A stretch of 64,000 bases of DNA from Sclerotiophoma versabilis (Eukaryota > Ascomycota > Dothideomycetes > Pleosporales > Didymellaceae). The DNA lies in contig JAAROD010000090.1 in assembly GCA_012274445.1 (NCBI GenBank), forward strand, positions 930,001 through 994,000, read 5' to 3'. The notes beneath the pieces were generated by a model. The model was given only the letters and a program-made list of their open reading frames with translations. It was not told the origin of the DNA and searched no databases. This document shows, piece after piece, positions 12,166-23,189 of this stretch (position 1 is its first letter; each line of letters opens with the position of its first letter). The position numbers and the translations under genes were made by a program.

Positions 12166-14339
12166 ATGATGCTTTCGATATTCGCCAAAGCAACAGCTCT
12201 CCTGGCACTTATGCCCTCAGCAGCATCTTGGACACTACCTCGCGCATTAAACAACGGCGCACCATCTGGTCTGGAAGTACCATGGAAAGAAAGGGGGCTT
12301 TACTCCGGCTCTGTAGCAAAGAGCGTGGCTAAAAGAGATGACGGCTACCCGGCAGGCTGCAACCATGGACCGGCGGCAAGGTCTTGCTGGAAAGACAACT
12401 ACAATGTTGACACTGATATGGATCTCGAATGGCCCACGACTGGAGTAGTCAGAAAGGTGAGTTGCTGAGGCGATAGACTTTGGAGCTGCACATGCTGACC
12501 CCTATAGTACCATCTTGAAATTACGAATGTCACAATGGCGCCAGATGGTTTCGAGCGACCTATGTCAGTTTTCAATGGCCAGTACCCGGGACCAGTACGT
12601 GTGAATTCAAAGTTCAGGGATGATGAGCTTACCGGAAATAGACTATCGAAGCCGACTGGGGAGATGAGATTGAGGTTACGATTACCAGCCATCTTGAGAA
12701 CAACGGTACTGGAGTCCACTGGCACGGATTACGACAACTTGGTTCAAACGAGATGGATGGCACCAATGGCTTGACCGAATGCCCCATTGTACCTGGGGGT
12801 ACCAAAGTTTATCGCTTCAAGGCGACACAATACGGCACGTCGGTGAGTTGACCGCTTCACCGAATCTCTTACACACGTCTAATCAGATGTAGTGGTACCA
12901 TTCACATTATTCTGTGCAGTACGGAGATGGTCTGGTCGGCCCGATCATTATTCATGGTCCTGCGACAGGCGATTACGATGTCGATCTTGGAGTTCTGCCA
13001 TTCAGTGACTGGTTCCACGCGACAACCTTCACAGTCAATCACGCAACCCTTCATGCAAAGGGACCGCCAACTGCAGACAACTTGTTGGTGAACGGATCCA
13101 TGACGTCGGCAGTAGGAGGACAGTATGCAGTCACAACTTTGACTCCAGGAAAAACCCACCGACTTCGTCTCGTAAACATGGGCATTAACAACTGGGTCCA
13201 CGTCGGAATCGACAATCACCCTTTCACAGTCATTGCGGCAGATTTTGTTCCTGTTGAACCTTTCCAGGCGACCTCCCTCAGTATTGCGGTTGGTGAGTTT
13301 GTCCAAGCTTCATTTCCCACACGCATGCGCATGCGCATTGCAAAACACACATGCAACGTTTCACTGACCCACCACTTGGTTAACAGGACAACGGTACGAC
13401 GTCATTATCAACGCAACCCAGCCCGTCGGTAACTACTGGCTTCGCGTCGGCACAGGTGGACGTTGTGACGGCCCGAACGCGAATGCAGCCAATATTGGTA
13501 GTATCATTCGTTACGCAGGTGCCGAAGATGCCAATCCCAACTCAACGGCTGCCGCGCCTCTACCCGCTGGATGCTATGATGAGCCCATTGTCCCTTACGT
13601 CAAGACCCATATTCCCCAGGAGGTTCCCGAGGAGTTGAAGCTCACTTTTACTGACACGGGAGGCTTCAACGGCAGTGACCTTGTCCAATGGAAGGTCAAC
13701 GACGTGCCTATGTTGATCGATTTCGACAAACCTACTCTTCAGAGAGTCCTTGAGGGTTTCACCGGCAATCAGACATGGGGCAAGTCCGAAAACGTTATCC
13801 AAGTTGGTGAAAAGGGACATGCAGTAAGTCATCTTTCTCCGAAGAGGAGGTTGGGTCTAACGTTGCACAGTGGCAATACTGGGTAATCCAGCAAGACAAT
13901 GCAACCGCGCCCCCTGTCCCTCACCCCATCCATTTGCACGGCCACGACTTCTTTGTCTTGGCCCAGCAAGCAAACGCTGTTTGGAACGGCGATATCTCGA
14001 CTTTAAACATGGACAACCCGATCCGACGTGACACAGCTACGCTTCCCGCATTGGGTTACCTGGTACTCGCATTCGAGTCCGACAATCCCGGTGCATGGCT
14101 AGTAAGTTTCACAGCTAAACACTGCACAGACCAGTGCTGATTGAATATTCTAGATGCATTGCCACATCCCTTTCCACATCTCTGGCGGTCTTGGTGTTCA
14201 GTTTGTTGAGAGGAAAGATGAAATCAAAAAGAGTAATGGCAACCTCGACGCAATGCAGCAGGGCTGCGCAGACTGGCAGAAGTACCATGCGGAGAACTGG
14301 CCTAACGGTATTTTGATCGATGGCGACTCGGGGTTATAA
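12166..14339 (+). CDS. Secreted ascomycete laccase (multicopper oxidase)
   Basis: Extracellular benzenediol:oxygen oxidoreductase that oxidises phenolics while reducing O2 to water. Seven exons (12166-12456, 12508-12594, 12642-12842, 12893-13292, 13387-13823, 13871-14101, 14154-14339) join in phase to about 610 residues, normal for the family. A signal peptide covers about residues 1-21. All four copper motifs are present: L1 HWHG, L2 WYHSHY, L3 HPIHLHGH and L4 HCHIPFHISGGL, with Leu at the axial type-1 position. The protein ends exactly in DSGL, the C-terminal plug typical of asco-laccases, with no propeptide after it. Likely roles are melanin or phenolic metabolism, or lignocellulose attack; the sequence does not decide. 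The ATG is the first of two tandem ATG codons. Introns are 47-52 nt except intron 4 (94 nt). Confidence 0.95.
13318..13338. repeat. Alternating purine-pyrimidine palindromic tract in laccase intron 4
   Basis: Twenty-one bases of strict pyrimidine-purine alternation containing a 14-bp perfect palindrome at 13325-13338 (ATGCGCATGCGCAT). It lies inside the longest intron of the laccase gene. Such tracts can adopt Z-DNA or a cruciform in vitro; a function here is only a possibility. Confidence 0.7.
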
Positions 14340-15448
14340 TTGGCATGATGGGTGTAATGTCATGCCGCGATTTAGAGATTTCTTTGCGTTGTGTACATAT
14401 CACTATTGATACACTTTAATGTCTATGAAGATACCTATCATCCGCTACGTCCTCATCAAGTTCCACGGGTGATAGAAACAACCCTTAAGAATTACCTCAG
14501 GCTCAGTGTTAAGTTGAACGCTCACACATATCCATGGAAAGAGTCAGTATGTGTGCTGCTTCAGTAAGGATCTTAAAAAAAGCCACTCCACGTTATGATT
14601 CTTTGACGAACGACGAAGGGCAGTTCCAATGGCTGAAGTTCCTATCCAGCGTCTGCATATCCCGCTTCCGTCACAAGGAAGTGGTGGTCCACGGGGATGT
14701 TCACTGCCACGGAAGTAGCACTCTAAGCCCCGCCTTCGCTAACGAGACAAACCGGATTCAGGCTCCACTCGGGATAAACAGGAAATCAACTAGTGCGATT
14801 GAGATGACGGAAACAATATAGACTATCACCTTGGCCCCAAGCTTTGATTTCAGCTGGGCGACAGTTGCTCAAGCAGCCTTGCCAGCATGTTCAGCCGTGT
14901 CTTTGTTTCCTGTGTTCCTTTCTCTCCCAGCTGTCCAGCTCGCCTTTGGCTTTCTCTGCTAGGAATCCTTATTGACGACAGCAGGTGTGACTTGCGGCTG
15001 CTGAGGCCTAGATTCTTCTCACATGGGCCAATGATGCTGTTTATGGTCATCGACCCCTCCATGGAGTTGGAAGCGGAGAGGAGATTGTTATAAAGATACC
15101 ACCACGGTGAACTTGGTTTTCTTGGTGCGACAGATGCTCAGTCCCAAGGGCCTTTTCTATTGCGAGCGTATTTTCGTCAAGGTCCTTACGCCTTGCGATC
15201 TGCCAAAGGAGCTGGGGTGTACATGGAGAGTCAATTCATACATGGATATAGCAGGCTACTGCAACACTATATAAGAGCTTCATGTTTAATCTTTAGAAAA
15301 GATTGTTACAGAAATCAAAAGCCGAAGATTTGTGTGATCTTCCGGCCAACTGCTCTTGCGAAAGATAGACATCACATTCTTTCGCGACTGCTATTTTTCT
15401 TCTTGGCGTTGATGCTGCTCTTCATGCCGCCGCCACAGTTGTAGATCG
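14340..15448. other. Intergenic
   Basis: Between convergent genes (laccase and J-domain fragment), so it should hold both 3' UTRs. Open frames at 14534-14821 and 15160-15444 show no family motif or intron support. No RNA gene or mobile element recognised. Confidence 0.45.
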
Positions 15449-15756
15449 TTATCGCATCTGATCCATGGTCTTCTTACAAAGTCGAGGATAAACCCTTATG
15501 TCCCTCTTCTTAATTAATCGCTGAGCATCTTGTACACCGATGCGATCTGTTCGATTGCTCAACCTCACTTTGCAAGCTGGTGCGGGAGGCAACCCTTCTT
15601 GAACTTTGCATCACTGACACATGTAGGCAGCTTATCTGGATGATGTTTGAGCGATGATTGCCGAAATGCTTTTCGGATCTGTGCAGCGGTGGCGGCTTTG
15701 CAGTCTTCAAACTCAAGCTTATAGTAGTGGTCTGGCTGAGCGGGTTCCACCAGCAT
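15449..15756 (-). CDS. Short J-domain (DnaJ-like) protein or remnant
   Basis: Exon 1 (15756-15594) encodes a clear J-domain start: a DHYYKLEFE helix, then an AAQIRKAF helix ending in the catalytic HHPDK loop, which in functional co-chaperones stimulates Hsp70 ATPase activity. The unspliced frame stops soon after DAKFKK. Removing 15593-15547 (47 nt, weak GTTGCC donor) restores phase and adds a helix-like segment (VQDAQRLIKKRD) before a stop at 15449, giving about 86 residues. The usual end of the domain (Arg-x-x-Tyr-Asp) is not intact. There is no Gly/Phe-rich region or zinc finger, so this is either a minimal J-protein or a decaying copy. An ATG also exists at 15768, but it overlaps a sequence resembling an intron end. 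Confidence 0.45.
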
Positions 15757-16163
15757 CTGCAAAAACATTACTGGCGATTGTATCGATTTTGATGGTTCAT
15801 TTATTGAATATAGCCGAGCCTAGAGAACGAAGGCTTGCAATAGATTTTGGCCTCAAGATGCGTAATACCTTTTGTTGTGATATGTGCGACAAGATATGGA
15901 CGACTTGATAGCTGTTCTACTCAGGGTAGTGTATGTCGCGAAAGTATGGAGACGAGTAGGGTGCAAGTTTAGAGGCGCGCTAACGGAGTCCTTATATTGA
16001 GATTGCTGGGCCTGAACAAAAGGTTTACCATGAGATGAAGGCCGAAGTAAAGGTGAAGGGAGAGTTGAGCTGACAAAAGAGCGAGCACAGAACTAGCATT
16101 CACCTGAGTGTGCTGAGAAACAAGCGTATCGAAATTCGCGCCAAGACTGGAACTGTTACTGCT

Positions 16164-17408
16164 TTACCCTCGGAGCGGATGGATACCGAATTGGCTTCGG
16201 TTACCAATATCCACACCATGTTGCTGCATAGATTTGGCGTAGTCAAGGACACCTTCTTCCCAGCTCTTCAATACCCAATTCCTATCAGCACCTCCGAGAA
16301 TCTGATCAACAGTCTTGGATAGCTCGATAGCATCCATTGCCGCCTGATTTGTGCTGGCCGCAGTATGTGGTCGGAAGCCCGCGAGCGCATCGCCGATCAA
16401 AAGGACACGATTATCACTTGGTAAAACAGCAGCGGGACTGACCACGTCCGTAATCGCTTGAACAAAGGGGACCTCGGTCTTATTGACTAGTTCTGCGAAC
16501 TGAGGCGGTAAGATTTCTTTTGCGAGCTCCTTCTGCCGCTTCCACACATCTTCCTGGATACCCCCCGGAGGCAATGTGATGTGGTGTCTCTTCCCATCAT
16601 TATCTGTCATGAGTTTGACATGCTCCGGAGACTCTTCCTTGTAGTTGACGTACCACACCCAGTTTAGTAATCTTTTTCCTGGCTCGACAGTACCGTTAAG
16701 TCCCGGGATGGTGTACGCAAGGATCTGAATACCCTCGGTGTGAAAGAAGGGAAATTTCTCGACGAACACTTCGGTCGCTGACTTGGATACCTGGTTTTCC
16801 GGGACAGTGCCTCTCCACGCCACGTAGCCAGCATACTTCCTTTCCACGCTGGGATCAATGAACTTGCGGACCTTGGAGCTGGGTCCATCAGCGCCGATAG
16901 CCATGTCCGCAGCTATCGTCACGTCATCTCCCATTGAGGTTTTGGCCTTGATCAACAAAGAATCTGCGCTTCTAAAGTCGACATCGGTGACCTGGTGTCC
17001 GTAATCGTATGTGGCTGTCCCTTCGTTATCTTCTGGTGCGGGTGCTTTTGCGTACTCGGAGTCGACTCCATCGAAATTCGCGCGCAGAATATGGTACAAT
17101 AAGTCCCAGCTCGTCATGTGTTGTTCTTTGTTCTCGCGTTCAATCACATTTCCGTTCTTGTCAAGATACAACCGCTGATGGCTGGTGACTGTGAGAGGCG
17201 TCTTCGTCCTGTCGTGTTTTCTGAAAAACTCCTGGACATCTCGGCCGGCGACTACCCCAGCGCCTTGGTCGTGGAGTAGTGGTGTAGGATTTCGCTCGAG
17301 GATGCGGATGTTCAAGTCTTTACGAAGGTGTTTCAAGGCCACGCCGGCAAATAGGCCTCCTAGTGAGCCGCCAACGATGGCGATGTTCTTGGGCTGCGCA
17401 GATATCAT
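16164..17408 (-). CDS. FAD-dependent monooxygenase, 2,6-dihydroxypyridine hydroxylase-like
   Basis: Single-exon, 414-residue flavoprotein aromatic hydroxylase; the family inserts one O2-derived oxygen into an electron-rich ring using NAD(P)H. The Rossmann FAD motif is IVGGSLGGLFAG (about 11-22), the central ADGPSS motif is the DG box, and the C-terminal IGDALAGFRPHTAAST binds FAD/ribityl. The RPHTAAST sequence resembles dihydroxypyridine hydroxylases (PF01494-like fold), so a heteroaromatic or phenolic substrate is plausible but not shown. The start ATG at 17408 places the FAD motif at the expected distance from the N-terminus. No signal peptide, so cytosolic. It is the first of a run of minus-strand metabolic genes and lies 298 bp downstream of the serine hydrolase. 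Confidence 0.88.
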   Translation of the reverse strand: MISAQPKNIAIVGGSLGGLFAGVALKHLRKDLNIRILERNPTPLLHDQGAGVVAGRDVQEFFRKHDRTKTPLTVTSHQRLYLDKNGNVIERENKEQHMTSWDLLYHILRANFDGVDSEYAKAPAPEDNEGTATYDYGHQVTDVDFRSADSLLIKAKTSMGDDVTIAADMAIGADGPSSKVRKFIDPSVERKYAGYVAWRGTVPENQVSKSATEVFVEKFPFFHTEGIQILAYTIPGLNGTVEPGKRLLNWVWYVNYKEESPEHVKLMTDNDGKRHHITLPPGGIQEDVWKRQKELAKEILPPQFAELVNKTEVPFVQAITDVVSPAAVLPSDNRVLLIGDALAGFRPHTAASTNQAAMDAIELSKTVDQILGGADRNWVLKSWEEGVLDYAKSMQQHGVDIGNRSQFGIHPLRG

Positions 17409-17706
17409 GTTGGTCGGGTCAAAGTTTGGGATGTTGTAATGACGGTATGTGTCGACGGCGCATTGAGCATCGCTTGTATTCGCACCCCCATCTGATCTAC
17501 GTTGTCATCATTACAGGACAAGTAGGGTAGGTGACAGGGGTGCTCAAGCGTCGATATTCTGAAGATCAAGTATGACGTCACTGCACACGCTAAGCTCCAG
17601 AGACGCGTCCACGCGTGTCAATGCTGAGCACGACCTTTTGTACGAAGCGGATTTTCATATCAGCCGTACAGTACGTTTTCATATGTCCAAGTAAACTGCA
17701 ACAGTG

Positions 17707-19252
17707 CTATCTGCGCTTTTGGAACCAGATGAACTCATCCTTCATCTCATCGCATAATGGTATACCAAACCCCTGGACAGTTCCATCTTCGTCGATACTG
17801 AATTGAGCCTTTAGCTTTCGCCTGCCTCTGTCTAGCAAATCATTGTACTCAACCACAAATCTGTTTCCAGAAAGATGATTGAACCTGAGCTCGAAAGGTA
17901 CGCACCTATCCCTGCAATCCGCCTCCAATATATCCTCTTTGCATGTAAGCACCATAGTGCGGTAGCCAGCGTTAAGGTAATTGCCAGCAAGCTTTTCCAA
18001 GGGTACAGGAAATGGTTCCGGTGACTCGGGAGGTACTAAATCTGGGTCCGCCCCTTCCTCCTCTTCGTTGTCTTCGTCCTGGTGGCATTTCTGCCAATAC
18101 GCAGACCAATCAGTGCGATCCTTCTCCGCGACTTTGAGCAGCTCATCCATCAACTGATGAAACAAGATCTGGTTTACGTAGAACGCATTGTCAGAATTGC
18201 CGAACACAACAAGGCCCCAGTTCTGTCCCGGCAAGTACCGCATCAGGGCCTTGAATCCATCGAAAGAGCCATCGTGGCCGACCACCAGGTGGCCGCGGTA
18301 CGATTCAACCACCAGTCCCAGAGCATAAAGGGTGTGACCGTAAAGCGGAAGCTCATAGTTTCCTTCATAAGGAACAATGATCCGCCCTTGGGTCATTTCT
18401 TTGTGCGACTCTTCTGATAATGGACCTGAGCGCTGGACAAGCGCTCGCACCCACTTCGCGTAATCGCCGACACTGCTGAATACGCATCCAGCACCTTGCG
18501 CTTCAGGCTGTGCATATGAGGGGATGGAGAAGTACTCCTCGTTCTTTTTGTCCCAATGATAGCCCATCGCCAGGCGAGCTTTGGCATTCCCAGCCTCAAC
18601 ACCTGGGATGTCGTGGAAGGTGTTTGACATACCGAGCGGCTCCCAAATTTTCTTCCTGACGAAGTCTGGATATGATTCGCCTGTGACAGTCTCGATGATA
18701 TGTGTAGCAACAATATACATGATGTTACTATACTGATAGTCCGTTCGAAATGATTTGTTGAACGGCAGATTCCTCAGGTTTCGCGTGACGGACTTCGCAT
18801 TGTCTGGTTGCAAAGCTCTCTGACCATAAAGCGCATCATCATGTCCTAGTTCGCCGGTCCGGTGGCTCAGGATGTCTTCAATGGTGATGTTGGCCGTCAA
18901 ATACTGATCTGTGAGAACGAAATCGTCGGGTAGAATCTCGGCAACCGGGGTTCGCCATTGCACATGTGGATATGCTTCGTCTTCAACAAGCAGCGCGATG
19001 CATGCAGCAGTGAAGGACTTGGCTGTGCTTGCGCAGTCGAAAAGTGTATCTTTTGTACAAGACCCGCCGTTGATTTGGGCAATACCGTAACCCTGAGATC
19101 AGATTAGAATAATTCAAGACGCAATGAGCAGCAGTAAGTACCTTCGCAAGGATTCGGTCGCCTTGTATAACCGCGACCCCGAGCCCTGGTACATTCCACT
19201 CATCGATAAGCGTTCGAACATTCTCGTCAAATGTAGCCGTTGCGTGCGCCAT
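17707..19252 (-). CDS. Beta-lactamase/transpeptidase-like serine hydrolase
   Basis: Class C beta-lactamase fold protein (PF00144) of about 498 residues. In fungi such proteins act as esterases, acyltransferases (LovD type) or lactone hydrolases rather than on antibiotics. Exons 19252-19142 and 19092-17707 join in phase across a 49-nt intron. The catalytic SxxK is Ser59-Thr-Ala-Lys62, the Tyr-x-Asn motif is YSN in TDYQYSNIMY, and a KTG-equivalent HDGSF follows. An acidic stretch (EDNEEEEGADPD) links the catalytic domain to a C-terminal beta-rich domain typical of this subgroup. No signal peptide, so cytosolic. It lies between two FAD monooxygenases on the same strand (spacings 298 and 245 bp), which suggests, without proving, a shared pathway. 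Confidence 0.9.
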
Positions 19253-19497
19253 CGCTTCTGAGTCGTAATCTTCATGTGACCGAATTGTATGCGGTGGTAG
19301 AAATGGAACTATATAAATAATGTAATTCTGGTGAACGCATGTACCTATGACGCGCCCTGGCGCAAGAAGGGCGCTGTATATCTTACAAAGACTTCAAGAT
19401 AGGCTACGACCTGAAATGGTAATTCGATGATCAAATATGACGCTAAAGTAACACTGCAGGATGGATTTTGCAAATTCAAATCACAACAAACGATCAT

Positions 19498-20934
19498 TCA
19501 AGCTCCGACAGTCACACCATTAGGCATCTCGAGCCCTATTGGTAACCCAGCGATAAATGGTGCGAGGAACTTCTCACCCCTGACCTGAGTCAACTTCTCC
19601 TCTACATCCTTGTACATGTCGTAAGCATTCATCTCCTCGATGGTCAGCTTATTTTTCTCGTCCTCAACCTTGTAAGTTGAGCACTTGTCCTTGTTCGCAG
19701 AAAAGCCGATGCGCTCGTTGATATTGTAGGCTGCTTTCGCAGCAGCCGCTTGCACACGTGTGGCACGTGGTAAGCGCACCTTCTCGTAGACTTCGAGGGC
19801 TTCGCGAATGTCGCCTTGAAAGTAAGATTTGTTGAAGACGATACCGAGGGCGGCAGCGTCTTCAATGGCCATACAGGCACCTTGACTCTGATGAGGCATC
19901 ATCTACACATGTTAGTTGAAGCTATGCACAAAACTTCAGGTACATACCGGGTGGCCTGCATCGCCCAATAAACAGACATTGCTTTTCTGGATATATTGGT
20001 ATGGCTCATGTACCCACAACCTCCACGGCTGTACTTCGACACCAATCGCCAAGTGTGCTTTGACCTGTGCATCCAACTCTGGGTATGGGGCGAGTAATTC
20101 TTCGACTGGTCGGTCTTCGGCTCCCCAAGCTTGCGTTGTGTAGTCGCCCTTTTCGCGCGGGAAGAAGCAGTAGTACGAGAGGAGCTTGCCGCCGTTGCAA
20201 GGCGAGAGGACAATCTTGTCCCACTTGCCTTCTTGGCCACCCCAGTACTCTAGAGCGGCATTTTTCGAGTAATCTACAAGACCAAGCTTGACTGCTTGCT
20301 CAGTGCTGACGTTTGCGTGAAGACAACTCGAGTCAGCGGGGCGCTTCGCTGGGTGTACCCCGAGGATGCTGCGCACAGCCGAACCAATACCGTCCGCACC
20401 AACGAGCAGGTCATGCTTGGCCTGTACGCCATTCTTAAATATTACTGTGCCTGTCTTTAGATCAATGTCTTGACACTGGGTGTTGTTAGCAGCGTAACGA
20501 GTTGCAATAGACAAGGCACTTACGGCGTGGTTAACGAGTAATTTTGCTGGGACACCATCTCCTTCCTCTTGCAATGCACAATCCTTCAACATCTTGTGCA
20601 TGTACTGACGATGAAACATGTTGTATGCATATCCCCACTTCTCCTCATAGTCATCGAGATCAACCGTCGATACTGGCTCGCCAGTCTTCCAGTCGCGGTT
20701 GATTAGCTGCTTCAAGACCACGGGGTCACCTTTCTCGACATCAACACCCCACTCGTGCAGCCATCTTGTACCATTTGCTGCGCAAGAAACTGATGCTCCG
20801 ACCTCGCCAGCAAAGTCATGTTTTTCGTAAATAGTGACATTGTGTCCAGCGCGGCGAAGGGCGATGGCAACGGACAACCCACCAATTCCGCCACCAATCA
20901 CACCGACATCAAGTTGTCGCCAACCTTGCGCCAT
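19498..20934 (-). CDS. FAD-dependent monooxygenase, salicylate hydroxylase-like
   Basis: About 463 residues from exons 20934-19948 and 19902-19498 (45-nt intron). The FAD-binding motif VIGGGIGGLSVAIAL lies at about 12-26, the DG motif is GADGIGS, and the GD motif CLLGDAGHP is cut by the intron immediately before MMPHQSQGACMAIEDAAAL, the characteristic FAD-contacting helix of salicylate hydroxylase-type enzymes. The family hydroxylates, sometimes decarboxylatively, phenolic acids with NAD(P)H. Substrate unknown. No signal peptide or C-terminal targeting signal. It is the upstream-most member of a three-gene co-directional set with the serine hydrolase and the dihydroxypyridine hydroxylase-like enzyme. 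About 570 bp separate it from the end of the next gene. Confidence 0.9.
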
Positions 20935-21505
20935 GATGTATGTTCCTTTATATTGGTGATGAGGATCCGTTAACTGGAGGATCGAAATGGTCGTTATACT
21001 GGTCGCGGTGTCTTGGATTTAGGGTATGCTCGTGGTGGCCAGCTACTGATCCCCGCCCGAAGGTTGCGCCAGGCTCTACATATACATTACCAGGCTGCAT
21101 ACCTTTCGTAGCGATCTGCGTTATCGCGAGCGCGCCGTCCAACTTCATCGGTGATCCGCAACGTATCGGACAACGATGCAAAAAGCTCATGACTACGGAT
21201 AAGGACCCATACGGGCTGCCCTTCTACAATAACCTGTACGCTGATTGGGTTACTGAGAATCATGACACAGGGTTGAGTATCCGCAGTCATGTGTTGGAGG
21301 GATGACGGAGGGAACGGAAGAAGCGTCGGATGGAGATAGAACGCACTAAATTTACTAGCGTGGGAACTACTTCCGTCGGAAGGTGCAATTGCCGCCAGAA
21401 CATACCCGCCGAAGTCTTGCCCTAGTGTTTATGTGTTTTTGAGGTTGTTAGTCAGATCTCTAGAAAATACAAGTATTCGCATTGCGCAGATAAGCTCTAC
21501 CATGC
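20935..21505. other. Intergenic (probable promoter of flavoprotein gene)
   Basis: 571 bp between two minus-strand genes. It holds the promoter of the salicylate-hydroxylase-like gene and the 3' region of the acetylesterase. No further gene or repeat seen. Confidence 0.5.
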
Positions 21506-22555
21506 TCATATGGGAAGAGTGGCATTGGCAGGCAGACACGGCCCTCTCGCCTGCTCTATCCGCGTAGTTGCATTAACAACCAAGCTCGCCAAAGGACTCG
21601 TTCCACACTTCAAACCCAGGACGAATGCTTGACTGTGCTGTCAAGATGTTAGCGAGCAGATAGCACCGAGAAAACATATTCACATACCACATCCGCCAGG
21701 AATGGTGCAGTGTGCGTGTGATCCATAGGATAATTCGCATCGACAATGGCTTTTCCAAGCAGTTTTTGCGCTTGAGCGGCGTAAGCTCCGTGCTGCACGA
21801 AGAAGACGTTGGAAGCTGGACCTCCCAGCTCGAGCGTGGCCAATCTGTCTTGGTCAGCAACAACATACTCCAAGCATGACCATTACTCACTGGCTGTAAT
21901 ACGCAAACACCGGCGACTTATACGAATAATTGCCAGATTCCCAGACATTTGTGGGCAGCTGCTCCGCGAGAACCACACCTGCTGCTCCCAACTCAAGGAA
22001 CTTGCTCGCCGCTGCTTTTAAATATGTTGGGAAAGTCTGCACAACTTCCGTGATATTACTGTCAAATCAGTCAAGAGATTCACCAACCTCGGCGAGGGTT
22101 TACTTACTTGAAGACCACAGTACATGTCTGGCTACCTGCACCAGGGCAGTCTGCTCGGCCCTTATCACCGGTGGTGCTGGTTGATCCGTTCTTAGGTGCG
22201 CCAGCATCGTTGATGCCGAATTCGATGACTACCCAGTCTCCTGGCTGCAGAGCTTGCGCAATACGGTCGAAGCGGCCTTCGCGGGTGAACTGGATGGGGT
22301 AAGTGGGTGCCAAACCTTCGGGTTGCTACGGACGGAATCACACACCGATCGTGCTGACCTTCCAGCGTATGCAGAATTGTTCACGAAGGCTCGATCGCCG
22401 AAGGAGTACTTTAGGTACTGACCCCAGCCCTCGGTACCGTTGTGTCCGCCATCAGGAGCTGCCGTCGAGTCACCTGCAAGCCAGACCGTCGGTACTTTTG
22501 CTGAGACCACGAGTACTGTGCTGAGCAAGCATGCTAGCGTTGACTGAAGTTTCAT
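21506..22555 (-). CDS. Secreted rhamnogalacturonan acetylesterase (CE12, SGNH hydrolase)
   Basis: Removes acetyl groups from the rhamnogalacturonan backbone of plant pectin, outside the cell. Five exons (22555-22346, 22289-22108, 22058-21891, 21844-21688, 21637-21506) join in phase to about 282 residues. The signal peptide is residues 1-19. SGNH block I is LAGDSTAA (nucleophile Ser), block III is FGINDAG, and block V is MDHTH with the catalytic Asp and His. The C-terminal LGLKCGTSPL stretch is typical of the family. Four introns of 46-56 nt have good GT donors and CTGAC/CTAAC-like branch sites. An upstream stop or frameshift reading disappears once the introns are removed, so the gene is intact. 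With the laccase and LysM genes it points to a plant-associated or saprotrophic life style. Confidence 0.92.
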
Positions 22556-23189
22556 CGTTCAGTTCCAGTGCCGGTTTTTAGTTGAAAATTGGAGTGCGAA
22601 ACCCGTACACCTGGTTGACAGTGCCGAACGACGCCCTGCCAAGTGTCCAGTACTTATAAAGATGCATCTTCCCGCTAGGCCGAAAGCCAAATAGATTGAC
22701 CCCGGCCGTAAAGTGCAGGAAAACGGTTGATGCGGAGCCCCGCAAAGTCCGGGGCAGGTGTTGGTTCGCGGATCGGGTGAATAAAGGCCGAAGAACATTA
22801 GATCCTCCGGCTTGATGGCCTTCAACACGGCTAGGGTCCAAACGCGATCATGTATTCATTTTTTATCGTGAACTGTCTACTACGCTGGCAAAACGCCGTA
22901 GCACTCATGGGGTATACATATAAGAAAAAGAAAAACAGCCAGAATGTCTTTGGCAGTGGGCTTGAACACACGTCTTCATCAGGTATCTGGTCGGAAGAGA
23001 TGGAAACAGGAGCCACAACGTGACTGCGCGTATTTCCCACTAAGGCCTAGCTTTGTCCGTCGGCGTCTCAGTTCCGTAGTACCCAATGCTTTGAGAGTTG
23101 ATCACCCATTACCGCTCGTAAAGCTCCAACAGCGACGCGACGTCCGTAGAACGCTTACTTGGCACTTCCACAAGGTTTGGGGCTTTATC
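22556..23189. other. Intergenic
   Basis: 634 bp containing the acetylesterase promoter and the 3' end of the RTA1-like gene. No additional coding or RNA feature supported. Confidence 0.5.
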
